From: Ignavibacterium sp.
GTDB taxonomy: Bacteria > Zixibacteria > MSB-5A5 > GN15 > PGXB01
DNA: 64,000 bases
Reading direction: 5' to 3'
Assembly (NCBI GenBank): GCA_020724775.1
Contig: DYGG01000001.1
Span: 62,001 to 126,000 of the forward strand
Each line of letters opens with the position of its first letter. The stretch's first letter is position 1. The translations under genes were made by a program, and so were the position numbers. The notes beneath the pieces are model-generated. The model was not told the DNA's origin. It was given only the letters and a program-made list of their open reading frames with translations, and did not search any database. Of this stretch, positions 25,139-33,868 are shown piece after piece.

Positions 25139-26821
25139 ATGAGAGATAAATCATCAATTGCAGAGTTGCGTAAGGTCTTAGTCCGCCGAAGGCGGGCGAG
25201 ACCTGACGCCATTGGGCGGGCACCGATCCGTCTGGCTCTATCTCTACTGATTCTCACCTCAATTATTACCCCCTCAGTTTCCCACGCCGATTGGATAACC
25301 GCCGGGCAGTTCTCCGAAAAGGCAGGGATTGACTCGATTAATCGTTTTATTGTCATCCCAGACCTTGACACAAACAAACTCTTCGGTTGGCGTATACTGC
25401 CTTTGGGCGACATAAATGCCGACGGTGCCGACGATATCTTAATTCACAAGTGGTTAGGGGACATTTTTATTGATAACCCTACCTACCTGTTTCTTGGTGG
25501 CCATCCTCCCGATATTAACTACGACACGATATTCAATAACTTTAAATATTCCCTGGGCATGATTGGTGATGTCAATGATGACGGCTTTTCAGATATCGGA
25601 GTCACGCCATTCCCCAGCCTGAGCTTTGCGTTACATTTTGGCGGGCCAAATCCAAGCGATACCCCCGACTTTGTCATCCCCAATATGTGGTCCTGGATGA
25701 CAACGGCGGTTGACCTGGATGATGATGGTGAATTAGAACTGCCTCTAAGCAAGAATGTAAATGGCGGTCCGGTGAAGATTTATCATATAGGTTCAAACAG
25801 AGACACGATTCCTGAATATGTAATAAACGATACAGCAAAGGGTTTTGGCGGAAGTCTCGCTACTGGGGACTTTAATGGTGACAACTACGAAGACTTAGCA
25901 ATTGCAGCATTTCGCGATTATTTTCCGGAAGACTCGGCATTTGTGAAATTCTATTGGGGCGGCCCGACATTTGATACAATTGCCGACTACGTCATACGAA
26001 GCCACTCGAATTTCTTCGGTCTCTTTATGTTTTCCCTTGGCGACTTCAATGCAGATGGATATGACGACCTTTACATTTCAGGAGACGGCAATGACGCTTT
26101 CGGAATACATTTCGGTGGCCCCCAATTGTCTGGCTCCCCAAACCTGCCCGTCAATCAGTGGATTTATGGTGGATACATTCCGCCTACTTCCGCCGCCCCA
26201 GCGGGAGATGTAAACAATGATGGATACCCCGATTTGATAATAGGCTACTCTAACGATGTGCAGTTCGTAAATGAGATAATGGTCTATCTGGGTGGCCCTG
26301 ACGCTGATTCGATTTATGACGTTCGATTGGAAAATCTGCAGATGCCAGGCGACCAGAGCTACTTCGGGGAAGTTGTTGCTGGTGTTGGGGATTTCAATGG
26401 CGATGGTGTAGATGATTTTGCTGTAAAGTCGAGAAAAAACTTGGATTGCAGCAACTGTGACCAAGCGGAGGTTAACTTTTTTGCCGGTTGGGATGGTACT
26501 CCTACTGATGTCCCCTATGAATTCGAACGAACCCTTCCCACAACCTATGCACTTAATCAGAATTATCCCAACCCCTTCAACTCTTCCACCACCATCTCCT
26601 TCGACCTCCCCCGCCGTGACCAAGTCACCCTTTCCATTTACGACATCACCGGCCGCAAACTCCGCACCCTCATCAATAATACCCTCTCCGCCGGTTCTTA
26701 TTCCGTCACCTGGGACGCCCGCAACTCCAAAGGCGAATCCGTTTCCACCGGCATCTACCTCTGCCGCCTCAAATCCTCCTCCTCCACCTCCTCCACCCGC
26801 AAACTGCTGCTTCTGAAATAG
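25139..26821 (+). CDS. Secreted FG-GAP/VCBS beta-propeller with FlgD-like sorting domain
   Basis: A 560-residue exported protein. Seven calcium-loop repeats ('DINADGADD', 'DVNDDGFSD', 'DLDDDGELE', 'DFNGDNYED', 'DFNADGYDD', 'DVNNDGYPD', 'DFNGDGVDD') suggest a seven-bladed propeller, typical of surface adhesins. The last ~80 residues carry 'NQNYPNPFN' and end 'TRKLLLLK', a FlgD/type IX-like sorting tail. This tail (from about 26540) is strikingly C-rich compared with the AT-richer propeller. The arginine-rich N-terminus ('VRRRRARPD') is encoded by a REP-like palindrome (25173-25204), so the true start is uncertain. A signal segment follows at about residues 30-50. No Shine-Dalgarno is visible. 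Confidence 0.7.
   Translation: MRDKSSIAELRKVLVRRRRARPDAIGRAPIRLALSLLILTSIITPSVSHADWITAGQFSEKAGIDSINRFIVIPDLDTNKLFGWRILPLGDINADGADDILIHKWLGDIFIDNPTYLFLGGHPPDINYDTIFNNFKYSLGMIGDVNDDGFSDIGVTPFPSLSFALHFGGPNPSDTPDFVIPNMWSWMTTAVDLDDDGELELPLSKNVNGGPVKIYHIGSNRDTIPEYVINDTAKGFGGSLATGDFNGDNYEDLAIAAFRDYFPEDSAFVKFYWGGPTFDTIADYVIRSHSNFFGLFMFSLGDFNADGYDDLYISGDGNDAFGIHFGGPQLSGSPNLPVNQWIYGGYIPPTSAAPAGDVNNDGYPDLIIGYSNDVQFVNEIMVYLGGPDADSIYDVRLENLQMPGDQSYFGEVVAGVGDFNGDGVDDFAVKSRKNLDCSNCDQAEVNFFAGWDGTPTDVPYEFERTLPTTYALNQNYPNPFNSSTTISFDLPRRDQVTLSIYDITGRKLRTLINNTLSAGSYSVTWDARNSKGESVSTGIYLCRLKSSSSTSSTRKLLLLK
25173..25204. repeat. REP-like palindrome, copy 1, inside a coding region
   Basis: Outer arms AGGTCT / AGACCT and inner arms CCGCC / GGCGG around GAA form a nested hairpin, followed by GACGCC. 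Its core closely resembles the element at 27195-27235. It encodes the Arg-rich N-terminus of the propeller protein or lies just before the real start. Confidence 0.6.
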
Positions 26822-26892
26822 GCTTCACCGCAGAAGTCGGGTCGCTACTTATGGGAAAGCCTCGGGATTCCTGACACCGCATTAGAACTGTA

Positions 26893-26944
26893 GGGGTCGA
26901 CCAATGTGTCGACCCGGTCTCATCGTGCAAGGCAGGATGAGACC
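26893..26944. repeat. Two adjacent palindromes downstream of the propeller gene
   Basis: GGGTCGAC-caatgt-GTCGACCC (26894-26915) is directly followed by GGTCTCATC ... GATGAGACC (26916-26944). Both stems are perfect. Neither has a T-run. They look like decayed repetitive elements. Confidence 0.5.
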
Positions 26945-26961
26945 ATCTAAGAACCTTGGTG

Positions 26962-26986
26962 CCCCACCCCTTGGGGTGGGATTTTA
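26962..26986 (+). terminator. Hairpin with T-rich tail, possible terminator of the propeller gene
   Basis: CCCACCCC-TT-GGGGTGGG is followed by ATTTTAT. The 11-base sequence GGTGCCCCACC that starts it recurs inverted at about 27063-27073, so it may also be part of a larger repeat. Confidence 0.5.
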
Positions 26987-27083
26987 TAAACAGATTCCGT
27001 ACTATATTCTACCCCACCGCAAGTCGCCGCGGTCGAAGACTCGCCGAGGAGAGCGACCAGGACGGTGGGGCACCATCCAGGTA

Positions 27084-27190
27084 TAGACCGGGAACATGGT
27101 ATACAATTTAGACCGGCAAGATAGTATACAGGTTAGATTACGGTACGAATAAGGAGGTTTATCGTGCCGTGGAAAGAGACCTGTATTCGC
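27084..27190 (+). mobile_element. Left-end remnant of an IS481-like insertion sequence
   Basis: Two 22-base direct repeats, 25 bp apart (27084-27105 and 27109-27130), share 19 bases and end in GTATACA. They are followed by AAGGAGG (27151-27157) and a GTG at 27164 that opens 'MPWKETCI', the usual start of IS481-family transposases. After eight codons the frame runs into the REP-like palindrome at 27195, so the rest of the transposase is gone. Family assignment rests on that short start and is moderate. Confidence 0.5.
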
Positions 27191-27194
27191 CGTT

Positions 27195-27235
27195 CCGTCA
27201 GGTCCTGCCCGCCGCAGGCGGGTGTGACCTGACGG
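27195..27235. repeat. REP-like palindrome, copy 2, at the IS break point
   Basis: A perfect 10-bp outer stem CCGTCAGGTC / GACCTGACGG encloses a perfect inner stem CCCGCC / GGCGGG around GCA. It shares core sequence with 25173-25204. The remaining 250 bp to 27485 hold nothing I can name. Confidence 0.7.
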
Positions 27236-27485
27236 ATGCTTTGCCGTCAAGCGTCCCTGACAAATCCTCTCTTAACCCCCAGACAATATCACTAACAAAT
27301 CGCTGCTAAATATACCCCGGAGGTACATATAGAGAAACAAAACTCTCCAAAACACTCAAAACGACCCCCACAAGGGTCACGCGGGAGGGAAAGTGAAATT
27401 CGCCAAAATTGAAACGAATACGAACCTATTACCTGTTGCCCCACAACCGCTTGACTTTTTTAACGGTCATCGCTGCCGACCCCGG

Positions 27486-27824
27486 TTATCTCTGGACTAA
27501 TCTTAACTTAACCCCCGGCTCATTCGACAGAAAATGAAAATGTACATGCGGTATTATCTGCCCCGACTTCGGTCCATTGTTTAACTGCAGACGGTAATTA
27601 TCCTCGATGCCGAGTTCTGCCGCCATCGCCCGGATTCTGACAAATAACTTCAGCAGAAGGTCATCCGGTATATCCTGCAGATCAGGGTAATGGGCTTTGG
27701 GAAGCACCAGAAGATGTATCTCCGCTTTGGGAAGAATATCGGCAAAGACAATTATCTCCTCATCCTCAAAATAGACCCCTGCCGGTTTCTGGCGATTGAC
27801 TATTTGACAGAAGATACAATTCAT
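27486..27824 (-). CDS. HIT-family nucleotide hydrolase/transferase
   Basis: A 112-residue protein with 'CIFCQIVNRQKPAGVYFED' at the start and the histidine triad 'HVHFHF' near residues 93-98. This matches the HinT-like branch, which cleaves nucleoside phosphoramidates or AMP-linked substrates. The frame is open further upstream, but ATG 27824 gives the normal family length. It is divergent from motA. Confidence 0.92.
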   Translation of the reverse strand: MNCIFCQIVNRQKPAGVYFEDEEIIVFADILPKAEIHLLVLPKAHYPDLQDIPDDLLLKLFVRIRAMAAELGIEDNYRLQLNNGPKSGQIIPHVHFHFLSNEPGVKLRLVQR

Positions 27825-27915
27825 CGCCGCCAAATGTACATATCGCGCGATAAAATGCAAGGCAAATGCGAAAACCGCACCGTATGCCGCTCTGCTACTC
27901 CAGAAATCTCCATTT

Positions 27916-27944
27916 TTGACGATATTCGGTATCATAAGTATGAA
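27916..27944 (+). promoter_or_regulatory. Candidate promoter of motAB
   Basis: TTGACG (27916-27921), a 17-base spacer and TATGAA (27939-27944) lie 18 bp before the motA ATG. No Shine-Dalgarno is visible in the short leader. Confidence 0.4.
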
Positions 27945-27962
27945 CTTCAACTTACTAATACA

Positions 27963-28841
27963 ATGATTGCAATCGTAGGACTCGCAGTTGTCTTTCTGTC
28001 GGTAATCGGCGGGTATGTTATGGCGCATGGGCAACTTCTGGTGCTGGTGCAGCCGGCGGAATTTGTGATTATCGGCGGCGCCGCTATCGGCACCCTCCTT
28101 GTCGGCGTTCCTTTCCGCGTCCTGAAAGAGACTCTCCGTCAACTTGGCAAAATCCTCGGCAAAGGTCCCGCCAAAAAGAACTACCTCGACCTTTTAACGA
28201 TGATGTACGAACTGTTCAACGTCGCGCGCAAAGACGGTCTGGTTGGGTTGGAAGGGCATATCGAGAACCCCGAGAAAAGTTCTGTCCTCTCCAAATACCC
28301 CGAGATTATTAAGAATAAGCAGACCCTCAATTTTCTGGTCGATACTATCCGATTGATTATCATGGGAGGAGTGCCTGACCATGACCTCGAGGCGATGATG
28401 GATGAGGACCTCGAAACGCTGCATCATGAGAATCTGCAGCCGTCCCTTTCATTATCCCGCCTGGGTGACGCCCTGCCGGGGCTTGGCATTGTGGCCGCCG
28501 TCCTTGGTGTGGTGATAACGATGGGGGCGATTGACGGTCCACCGTCGGAAATCGGACATAAGGTCGGCGCCGCGCTGGTAGGAACTTTCCTCGGCATTTT
28601 GTTATCATACGGGTTTGTCCAGCCGCTTTCCGCCAATATTCAACTGATGGTGGAAAGTGAAGCCAAGTATTACACCTGTCTCAAACAGGGATTGATTGCC
28701 TTTCACAAAGGTTTTGCCGCTTCCATCGCGGTCGAATTTGCTCGTCGGGTAATCAATACCGAAGTCCGTCCCAGTTTTTCCGAAGTGGAGGAAGCCTGCC
28801 GCGCCTCCAAAGCGGCCAAGGTAGCAGTCGCCAATGGCTGA
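27963..28841 (+). CDS. motA: MotA flagellar-type stator subunit
   Basis: A 292-residue membrane protein of MotA/TolQ type. The N-terminal membrane pair ('MIAIVGLAVVFLSVIGGYV'; 'FVIIGGAAIGTLLVGVPF') and the later 'LPGLGIVAAVLGVVITMG' and 'VGTFLGILLSYGFVQPL' segments are typical. A cytoplasmic loop lies between them. With MotB it forms the ion channel that powers rotation. The frame extends upstream to 27690, but ATG 27963 gives the family start. No other flagellar genes are in the window. It overlaps motB by 8 bp. Confidence 0.9.
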   Translation: MIAIVGLAVVFLSVIGGYVMAHGQLLVLVQPAEFVIIGGAAIGTLLVGVPFRVLKETLRQLGKILGKGPAKKNYLDLLTMMYELFNVARKDGLVGLEGHIENPEKSSVLSKYPEIIKNKQTLNFLVDTIRLIIMGGVPDHDLEAMMDEDLETLHHENLQPSLSLSRLGDALPGLGIVAAVLGVVITMGAIDGPPSEIGHKVGAALVGTFLGILLSYGFVQPLSANIQLMVESEAKYYTCLKQGLIAFHKGFAASIAVEFARRVINTEVRPSFSEVEEACRASKAAKVAVANG

Positions 28842-29676
28842 AGAAGAAAAACATAATAAACCGGTCATTATCAAGAAAAAGAAGAAAGGTCATGCCGGTT
28901 ATCACGGCGGCGCCTGGAAAGTCGCGTACGCTGATTTTGTCACGGCGATGATGGCATTCTTTCTGGTTATGTGGCTGGTATCGCAGTCCGATGCCGTCAA
29001 GCAGGCGGTCGGCGGATATTTCCGTGACCCGGTCGGTTTCAGCAAGAAAGCGGGAAAAGGGGCGCTTGAAGGAAGCGCCGCGCCGTTCAAAGCGCCGATG
29101 CCGGCCGCTCCTGACCTGCAGAAAAAACATCAAGCCGAAGAAAAGAAACTCAAGACCGCCGGAGATAAAATCCGGGAAGCAATCGAGAACTCAAATGAAG
29201 CCGGCAAAATCAAGGATTATGTCGAGATTGAAATTGTCCCCGAAGGGCTGCGGATTCAACTTATCGATGCCTCGGCCGCTTCCGACTCCGCCATCTTCTT
29301 CGACCTGGGAAGTTCCAAACTGAAACCGTGGGCGCAATCGGTTCTTGCCACTATCGGCTCCGAACTTGGAAAACTTCCCAACCATATCATTGTCGAAGGT
29401 CATACCGATAGCCGCCCCTTTGTTTCGAGCAACGGTTACACCAACTGGGAACTGTCGTCCGACCGCGCCAATAGCGCCCGTCGCCTGATGGAATCCTCCG
29501 GGCTCAAGGGTGACCAGATTATCGAAATTCGCGGTTACGCTGATGTTCAACTGCGGCTGCCGGACCATCCCGAAGACCCGCGCAACCGCCGCGTGGCGAT
29601 TATCGTCCTCAACGAAGCGTACGAGCAGCGGTTCAAAGATATTCAGGTCGGCAACGACCTCGCCGGTATCGAGTAA
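28834..29676 (+). CDS. motB: MotB-like stator protein with OmpA domain
   Basis: A 280-residue protein: a lysine-rich N-terminus, one membrane helix ('YADFVTAMMAFFLVMWLV') with the proton-carrying aspartate D34, a linker, and a C-terminal OmpA-like peptidoglycan-binding domain ('VEGHTDSRPF', 'NWELSSDRANSARRLM', 'RNRRVAIIV'). It anchors the stator to the cell wall. It overlaps motA. Confidence 0.92.
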   Translation: MAEEEKHNKPVIIKKKKKGHAGYHGGAWKVAYADFVTAMMAFFLVMWLVSQSDAVKQAVGGYFRDPVGFSKKAGKGALEGSAAPFKAPMPAAPDLQKKHQAEEKKLKTAGDKIREAIENSNEAGKIKDYVEIEIVPEGLRIQLIDASAASDSAIFFDLGSSKLKPWAQSVLATIGSELGKLPNHIIVEGHTDSRPFVSSNGYTNWELSSDRANSARRLMESSGLKGDQIIEIRGYADVQLRLPDHPEDPRNRRVAIIVLNEAYEQRFKDIQVGNDLAGIE

Positions 29677-29820
29677 CCTGTACAAAGCGGCCATATCAGC
29701 CCAATCACGCTTGGTGCTGTAATCTGTCAGGTCCATTCCTCTTATTATTCTCCTTGATTCTGCCCCTTAAATCTGTTAGAATTACTCAGCAAAATTATAA
29801 AAAATTCTGGAGGAATGTAA

Positions 29821-30570
29821 ATGTCCGGCCATTCAAAATGGGCGACCATTAAACGTAAAAAAGGTAAACTCGACGCCGAGCGGGGGCGGATGTTTACCAA
29901 ATTGATTAAAGAGATAACGGTGGCGGCGCGGCAGGGTGGAGGCGACCCCGAAGCCAATCCGCGCCTTCGCACCGCAATCGCCACCGCTAAAGCCGCCAAT
30001 ATGCCGGCGGACAATATCAAAAAGGCGATTCAAAAAGGAACCGGCGAACTCCCCGGCGTAAATTATGAAGAAGTTACTTATGAAGGATATGGTCCCGCCG
30101 GCGTCGCCATCTATCTGACCGTCACCACCGACAATAAGAACCGTACCGTTGCCGAGATTCGCCATATCTTTTCCCGCTTCAACGGCAACCTCGGTGAGAA
30201 TGGATGTGTCTCCTGGATGTTCGAAAAAAAAGGTGTGATCACCGTTCCCACCAATGTGGTCGATGAAGATACTCTTCTGGAGATAGCCCTTGACTCCGGC
30301 GCGCTTGATCTTTCCAATCAGGGCGACACTTTCGAAGTCGCCACTCCCGCCAACGACCTGGAAAAAGTCCGCGCCGCTCTGGAGAAAAAATCAATCCCGG
30401 TGCAGTCGGCCGAAACCACCATGATTCCGCAGAATACTATCCGGCTGGATGAACGCCAGGCGGAGACCATGCTGAAACTGTTTGAGGCGCTGGAAGAGCA
30501 TGATGACGTTCAGAAAGTCTATGCCAACTTTGACATCGATGAGTCCTTGATGAATAAGTTGGCGGGATAA
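29821..30570 (+). CDS. yebC: YebC/PmpR family protein
   Basis: A 249-residue protein starting 'MSGHSKWATIKRKKGKLDA', the family signature, with normal length. Members are described as transcription regulators and, in more recent work, as factors that relieve ribosome stalling. CTGGAGG precedes the ATG. It lies 12 bp upstream of ruvC, the usual bacterial order. Confidence 0.95.
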   Translation: MSGHSKWATIKRKKGKLDAERGRMFTKLIKEITVAARQGGGDPEANPRLRTAIATAKAANMPADNIKKAIQKGTGELPGVNYEEVTYEGYGPAGVAIYLTVTTDNKNRTVAEIRHIFSRFNGNLGENGCVSWMFEKKGVITVPTNVVDEDTLLEIALDSGALDLSNQGDTFEVATPANDLEKVRAALEKKSIPVQSAETTMIPQNTIRLDERQAETMLKLFEALEEHDDVQKVYANFDIDESLMNKLAG

Positions 30571-30582
30571 GATACGAGCCTG

Positions 30583-31098
30583 ATGGTGATTATTGGCATA
30601 GACCCGGGACTTCATCTGACCGGGTACGGAGTGCTGGAATCGAACGGCCGGGCGGCGCGCATACTGGAGGCGGGAGTGATCAAGACGGCCGGGCTCAAGA
30701 ATTTTGACGGCAAACTGAATGAGATATTCCTGCAGTTCGGTGAAATTATCAGGCAGTTTGCGCCGGACTATATCGCCGTGGAAGAGTTATTTTCGCATTA
30801 CAGTCATCCCAGGACGGCCATAATAATGGGACATGCCCGCGGAATTATTTTTCTTCAGGCGGCAAAAAACCAGGTGCCGATAGTTTCCTATGCGTCAACT
30901 CGAATCAAGAAGTCGCTGACCGGAAACGGTCGCGCCAGCAAAAGCCAAGTTCAGAAAATGGTTCGCTCAACTTTCAAACTGAAAGAGCAATTCTATTCAG
31001 CCGATACCGCGGATGCCCTCGCGGTCGCCCTTTGTCATCATAATGCCTTGCTCGGCGCTTCTGCGGCTTCTGCCAAAGGTCGAAGAAAGTCCCGATGA
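30583..31098 (+). CDS. ruvC: Holliday junction resolvase RuvC
   Basis: A 171-residue endonuclease. The acidic active site is visible in 'IGIDPGLHLTGYG' (first Asp), 'AVEELFSHY' (Glu) and 'ADTADALAVALCHH' (C-terminal Asp pair). It cuts Holliday junctions in partnership with RuvAB. Its stop overlaps the ruvA start (ATGA). Confidence 0.96.
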   Translation: MVIIGIDPGLHLTGYGVLESNGRAARILEAGVIKTAGLKNFDGKLNEIFLQFGEIIRQFAPDYIAVEELFSHYSHPRTAIIMGHARGIIFLQAAKNQVPIVSYASTRIKKSLTGNGRASKSQVQKMVRSTFKLKEQFYSADTADALAVALCHHNALLGASAASAKGRRKSR

Positions 31099-31748
31099 TT
31101 TCTCAGATTAGCGGCAGGATAAATCATCTCACCGAGGAGGCGGTCACGCTTGAGAATGACGGCATCTTTTATGAATTGATGATTCCCTCGGGACTTTACA
31201 ACTCCCTCAAGAGTCTGCAGGCGGAAAATAATCCGATTACACTGCACACCATTTATTACATCGAAGCGGGCGACATGAAAAGTTACCATTACCCCCGTCT
31301 GGTCGGATTCACCAATCTGGTCGACAAAGAATTCTTCCAGGCATTTACAACGGTATCCGGTCTGGGGATAAAGAAGGCGCTGAAATCTTTGACTCTTCCG
31401 ATTCGCGATATCGCCACCGCTATCGAAACCAAAGATGCCGCTACGTTAATTCGCCTGCCCGGTCTGGGGCGCCGTCTGGCGGAAAAAGTGATTGCGGAAT
31501 TGGCAGGAAAAATGGCACGTTTCGCCCTGGCGAAAGGGGAGGAGCCGCTTTCGACTCCTCAGAAAGAGAAAGAAAATTTCGTTCTGGAAGCGCTGGAGGT
31601 TTTGCTTCAACTGCAGTACCGTCGAGCCGAAGCCGAGAGTATGATTGACAAGGCAATGAAAACCAACCCGCGCATTGTCTCTACGGAAGAGCTGATTACC
31701 GCGATATTCAACCTTGAAGCGAGCCAGCGTAAAGGTGTTGCCCGATGA
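31095..31748 (+). CDS. ruvA: Holliday junction DNA helicase subunit RuvA
   Basis: A 217-residue protein with the N-terminal OB fold, the two helix-hairpin-helix motifs ('VSGLGIKKALKSL'; 'LPGLGRRLAEKVIAEL') and a C-terminal RuvB-binding domain ('VLEALEVLLQLQYRRAEA'). It binds the four-way junction. It overlaps both ruvC and ruvB by 4 bp. Confidence 0.95.
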   Translation: MISQISGRINHLTEEAVTLENDGIFYELMIPSGLYNSLKSLQAENNPITLHTIYYIEAGDMKSYHYPRLVGFTNLVDKEFFQAFTTVSGLGIKKALKSLTLPIRDIATAIETKDAATLIRLPGLGRRLAEKVIAELAGKMARFALAKGEEPLSTPQKEKENFVLEALEVLLQLQYRRAEAESMIDKAMKTNPRIVSTEELITAIFNLEASQRKGVAR

Positions 31749-32776
31749 GCCGCGAAAGAATCATTTCAGGCCAGAGCATTTCTCCCGAAGAAGAATCTTT
31801 TATACTCTCTTTGCGCCCCAAGTACCTTAATGAGTATATTGGACAGAAGAAGTTAAAGGATAAACTTAAAGTATCGCTTGAAGCCGCCAAGAAACGCCAG
31901 GAGGCTTGCGAGCATATCTTATTCTACGGTCCGCCCGGACTCGGAAAAACCACTCTGGCGCATATCATCGCCAATGAAATGGGAAGCCGCCTGGTGGCTA
32001 CCTCCGGTCCCTCTCTCAGCCGCACCGGCGACTTAATGGGGATTTTGACCAATCTGGGGGATGGCGATATTCTATTCATTGATGAAATTCATCGGCTATC
32101 GCCGACCATTGAAGAATTCATCTACCCGGCGATGGAAGATTTCAAAGTTGACTTTGTCGTCGATAAGGGCGCCTTCGCCAAAGTAATAAATATTCCGCTC
32201 AAGCATTTTACCTTAATCGGCGCCACTACCCGCGCTGGACTTCTATCACCGCCGCTTCGCGACCGCTTTGGGCTGTATTACCATATCGATTTCTATCCGG
32301 CCGATGAACTTAAAGAGATTATAACCCGTTCGGCGCATTTGCTGGAGGTCTCTATCAGCGATGAGGCTGCTATCGAAATCTCTCGTCGCTCCCGCGGCAC
32401 GCCCCGGGTCGCCAACCGTCTGCTGCGACGAGTTCGCGATTTCGCTTCCGTAAAGGGGGATGGTACGATTGACCTGGCAACGGCCGGCATAGCCCTTGAT
32501 TCCGAAGGGGTCGACAATCTCGGACTGGATTCACTCGACCGAAAATTCCTGAAAATAATTATCGACTACTACAAGGGGGGACCGGTCGGAATTGAAGCCT
32601 TGGGGGCGACTTTGAATGAAGAAATCGATACGCTGGTTGATATGGTCGAGCCGTATCTGCTGAAAATTGGTTTCCTTCAGAGGACCCGTCGGGGCCGGAT
32701 GGTTTCGCAGGATGCCTGCGGTCATCTGGGCGTGAAACTCGAAATCAAAGATCAAGCGAATTTATTTGAAGAGTAG
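31745..32776 (+). CDS. ruvB: Holliday junction branch-migration ATPase RuvB
   Basis: A 343-residue AAA+ ATPase: Walker A 'GPPGLGKTTL', Walker B 'LFIDEIHRL', sensor 1 'LIGATTRAG', arginine finger region 'LRDRFGL', and the C-terminal winged helix ('RTRRGRMVSQDACGHLG'). Normal length. It is the last gene of yebC-ruvC-ruvA-ruvB. Confidence 0.97.
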   Translation: MSRERIISGQSISPEEESFILSLRPKYLNEYIGQKKLKDKLKVSLEAAKKRQEACEHILFYGPPGLGKTTLAHIIANEMGSRLVATSGPSLSRTGDLMGILTNLGDGDILFIDEIHRLSPTIEEFIYPAMEDFKVDFVVDKGAFAKVINIPLKHFTLIGATTRAGLLSPPLRDRFGLYYHIDFYPADELKEIITRSAHLLEVSISDEAAIEISRRSRGTPRVANRLLRRVRDFASVKGDGTIDLATAGIALDSEGVDNLGLDSLDRKFLKIIIDYYKGGPVGIEALGATLNEEIDTLVDMVEPYLLKIGFLQRTRRGRMVSQDACGHLGVKLEIKDQANLFEE

Positions 32777-32840
32777 ACCGTGGGCAATTTGGGGCGCTAT
32801 TATTTTCCAGACTTAAAGATATATAAACTATACTCAGTCA

Positions 32841-33161
32841 CGTGAAGGAAGACGGTCCTTGAGGCTTCCTGATTACGATTATCGTTCTCCAGGTGGTTAC
32901 TTCGTGACGATTTGCACCGTTGACAAAAGAGACGTGTTAGAGTCAATCAACGATGGGATCATGCATTTGAGCAAGTACGGAGAGATAGCGGCCAGGCATT
33001 GGGCAAACCTCGGCAATCTATATATGAGCGTTAACCTCGATTGCCGGGTGGTGATGCCAAATCATATTCACGGCATTCTGATTTTAGGAGACAACTACCG
33101 AGACCACAGGGGCGTTTCGCGAATCGCCCCAGGGCGCGTCTCAACGCGCCCCTGCAGTTGA
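32841..33161 (+). pseudogene. Truncated REP-associated tyrosine transposase (RAYT, Y1/IS200-like)
   Basis: The frame reads 'RRSLRLPDYDYRSPGGYFVTICT' in part (quoted: RLPDYDYRSPG, YFVTICT), then 'VVMPNHIHGILIL' with the HUH histidines, both hallmarks of RAYT transposases. After codon ~85 it runs into two palindromes and a stop, so the C-terminal half with the catalytic tyrosine is missing. No good start codon is visible; TTG 32859 is inside the conserved part. It is a relic of a single-strand transposase that normally mobilises REP elements. Confidence 0.7.
33109..33153. repeat. Two back-to-back palindromes inside the broken RAYT gene
   Basis: GGGGCG-TTTCGCGAAT-CGCCCC (33109-33130) is a near-complete 22-base palindrome, followed at once by AGGGCGCGT-CTCA-ACGCGCCCCT (33131-33153). 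They are REP-like in form but differ in sequence from the elements at 25173 and 27195. Confidence 0.65.
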
Positions 33162-33262
33162 TACGGAGTCAAAGTATAACGCCAATACGAGCAATCAGTA
33201 TCGGGTCAGCGCTTATTGAAGTTGTTCTGTTCCCCGCTGAGAATACCTCGGAATCCGGTCTC

Positions 33263-33868
33263 TTATCTAAATAATAGTCCGAATCTCAACAGCAACTTCG
33301 CCTTTGATGTAACATCAAGGTCATCATTTCCCCCACTGGGAGCGGACCAGATTCCCAGTTCTGCGGCGAAATCAGTTGTTCTTCCTATTTTGACAATGAA
33401 TTCCATGGTGGAACGGAATGTCCAATAATTCGAGTTACCGATATAAGGCATATTTTTCAGAATTCCATATCCGCCACCCACACCGGGTCGGAGACTGAAT
33501 TTACCCTGACCAGTCGGTATCAAATACTTCAACATTGCGCCGACTTCCAGAAGGGTCTCGCTATCTTTATTTACATTCAAATGCAGCGGTTTGAAAGTGA
33601 TTACTATGGAGTGAAGGTCGGCAAATATCCCAAAATGGAGTCGCCTCTTTATCGGATAGTCCAGCAGGATACCCAGACTTTGGTCTTTTTCTTTATCGAA
33701 TTTGTCGCCTACATTTTCGACTTTTATGTAACCTCCCCCGAGCATTCCGTACTTCAATCCGAATATTCCTCGCACTCCTTCGGACCTGTCTGCCCCGGCA
33801 CTGACGCCGCTGAATAGAACTACAGAAATTACGATCAGAAGAAAAAGTCCCGGTCTTGATTTGCGCAT
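33263..33868 (-). CDS. Outer-membrane beta-barrel-like protein
   Basis: A 201-residue exported protein with a signal peptide (to about 'VSAGA'). It has alternating beta strands rich in Gly and aromatics ('GIFGLKYGMLGGGYIKV', 'LRPGVGGGYGIL') and a C-terminal phenylalanine-type ending 'LLLRFGLLFR', as expected for a small OmpW/OmpX-type barrel. GGGAGG precedes the ATG. Function unknown. The 194 bp between it and the DUF1003 gene show nothing clear. Confidence 0.65.
   Translation of the reverse strand: MRKSRPGLFLLIVISVVLFSGVSAGADRSEGVRGIFGLKYGMLGGGYIKVENVGDKFDKEKDQSLGILLDYPIKRRLHFGIFADLHSIVITFKPLHLNVNKDSETLLEVGAMLKYLIPTGQGKFSLRPGVGGGYGILKNMPYIGNSNYWTFRSTMEFIVKIGRTTDFAAELGIWSAPSGGNDDLDVTSKAKLLLRFGLLFR

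Noticed and set aside
27690-27962. N-terminal extension of MotA
   Set aside because: The frame is open but runs antisense through the HIT gene, and the MotA family begins at the first membrane helix encoded from 27963.
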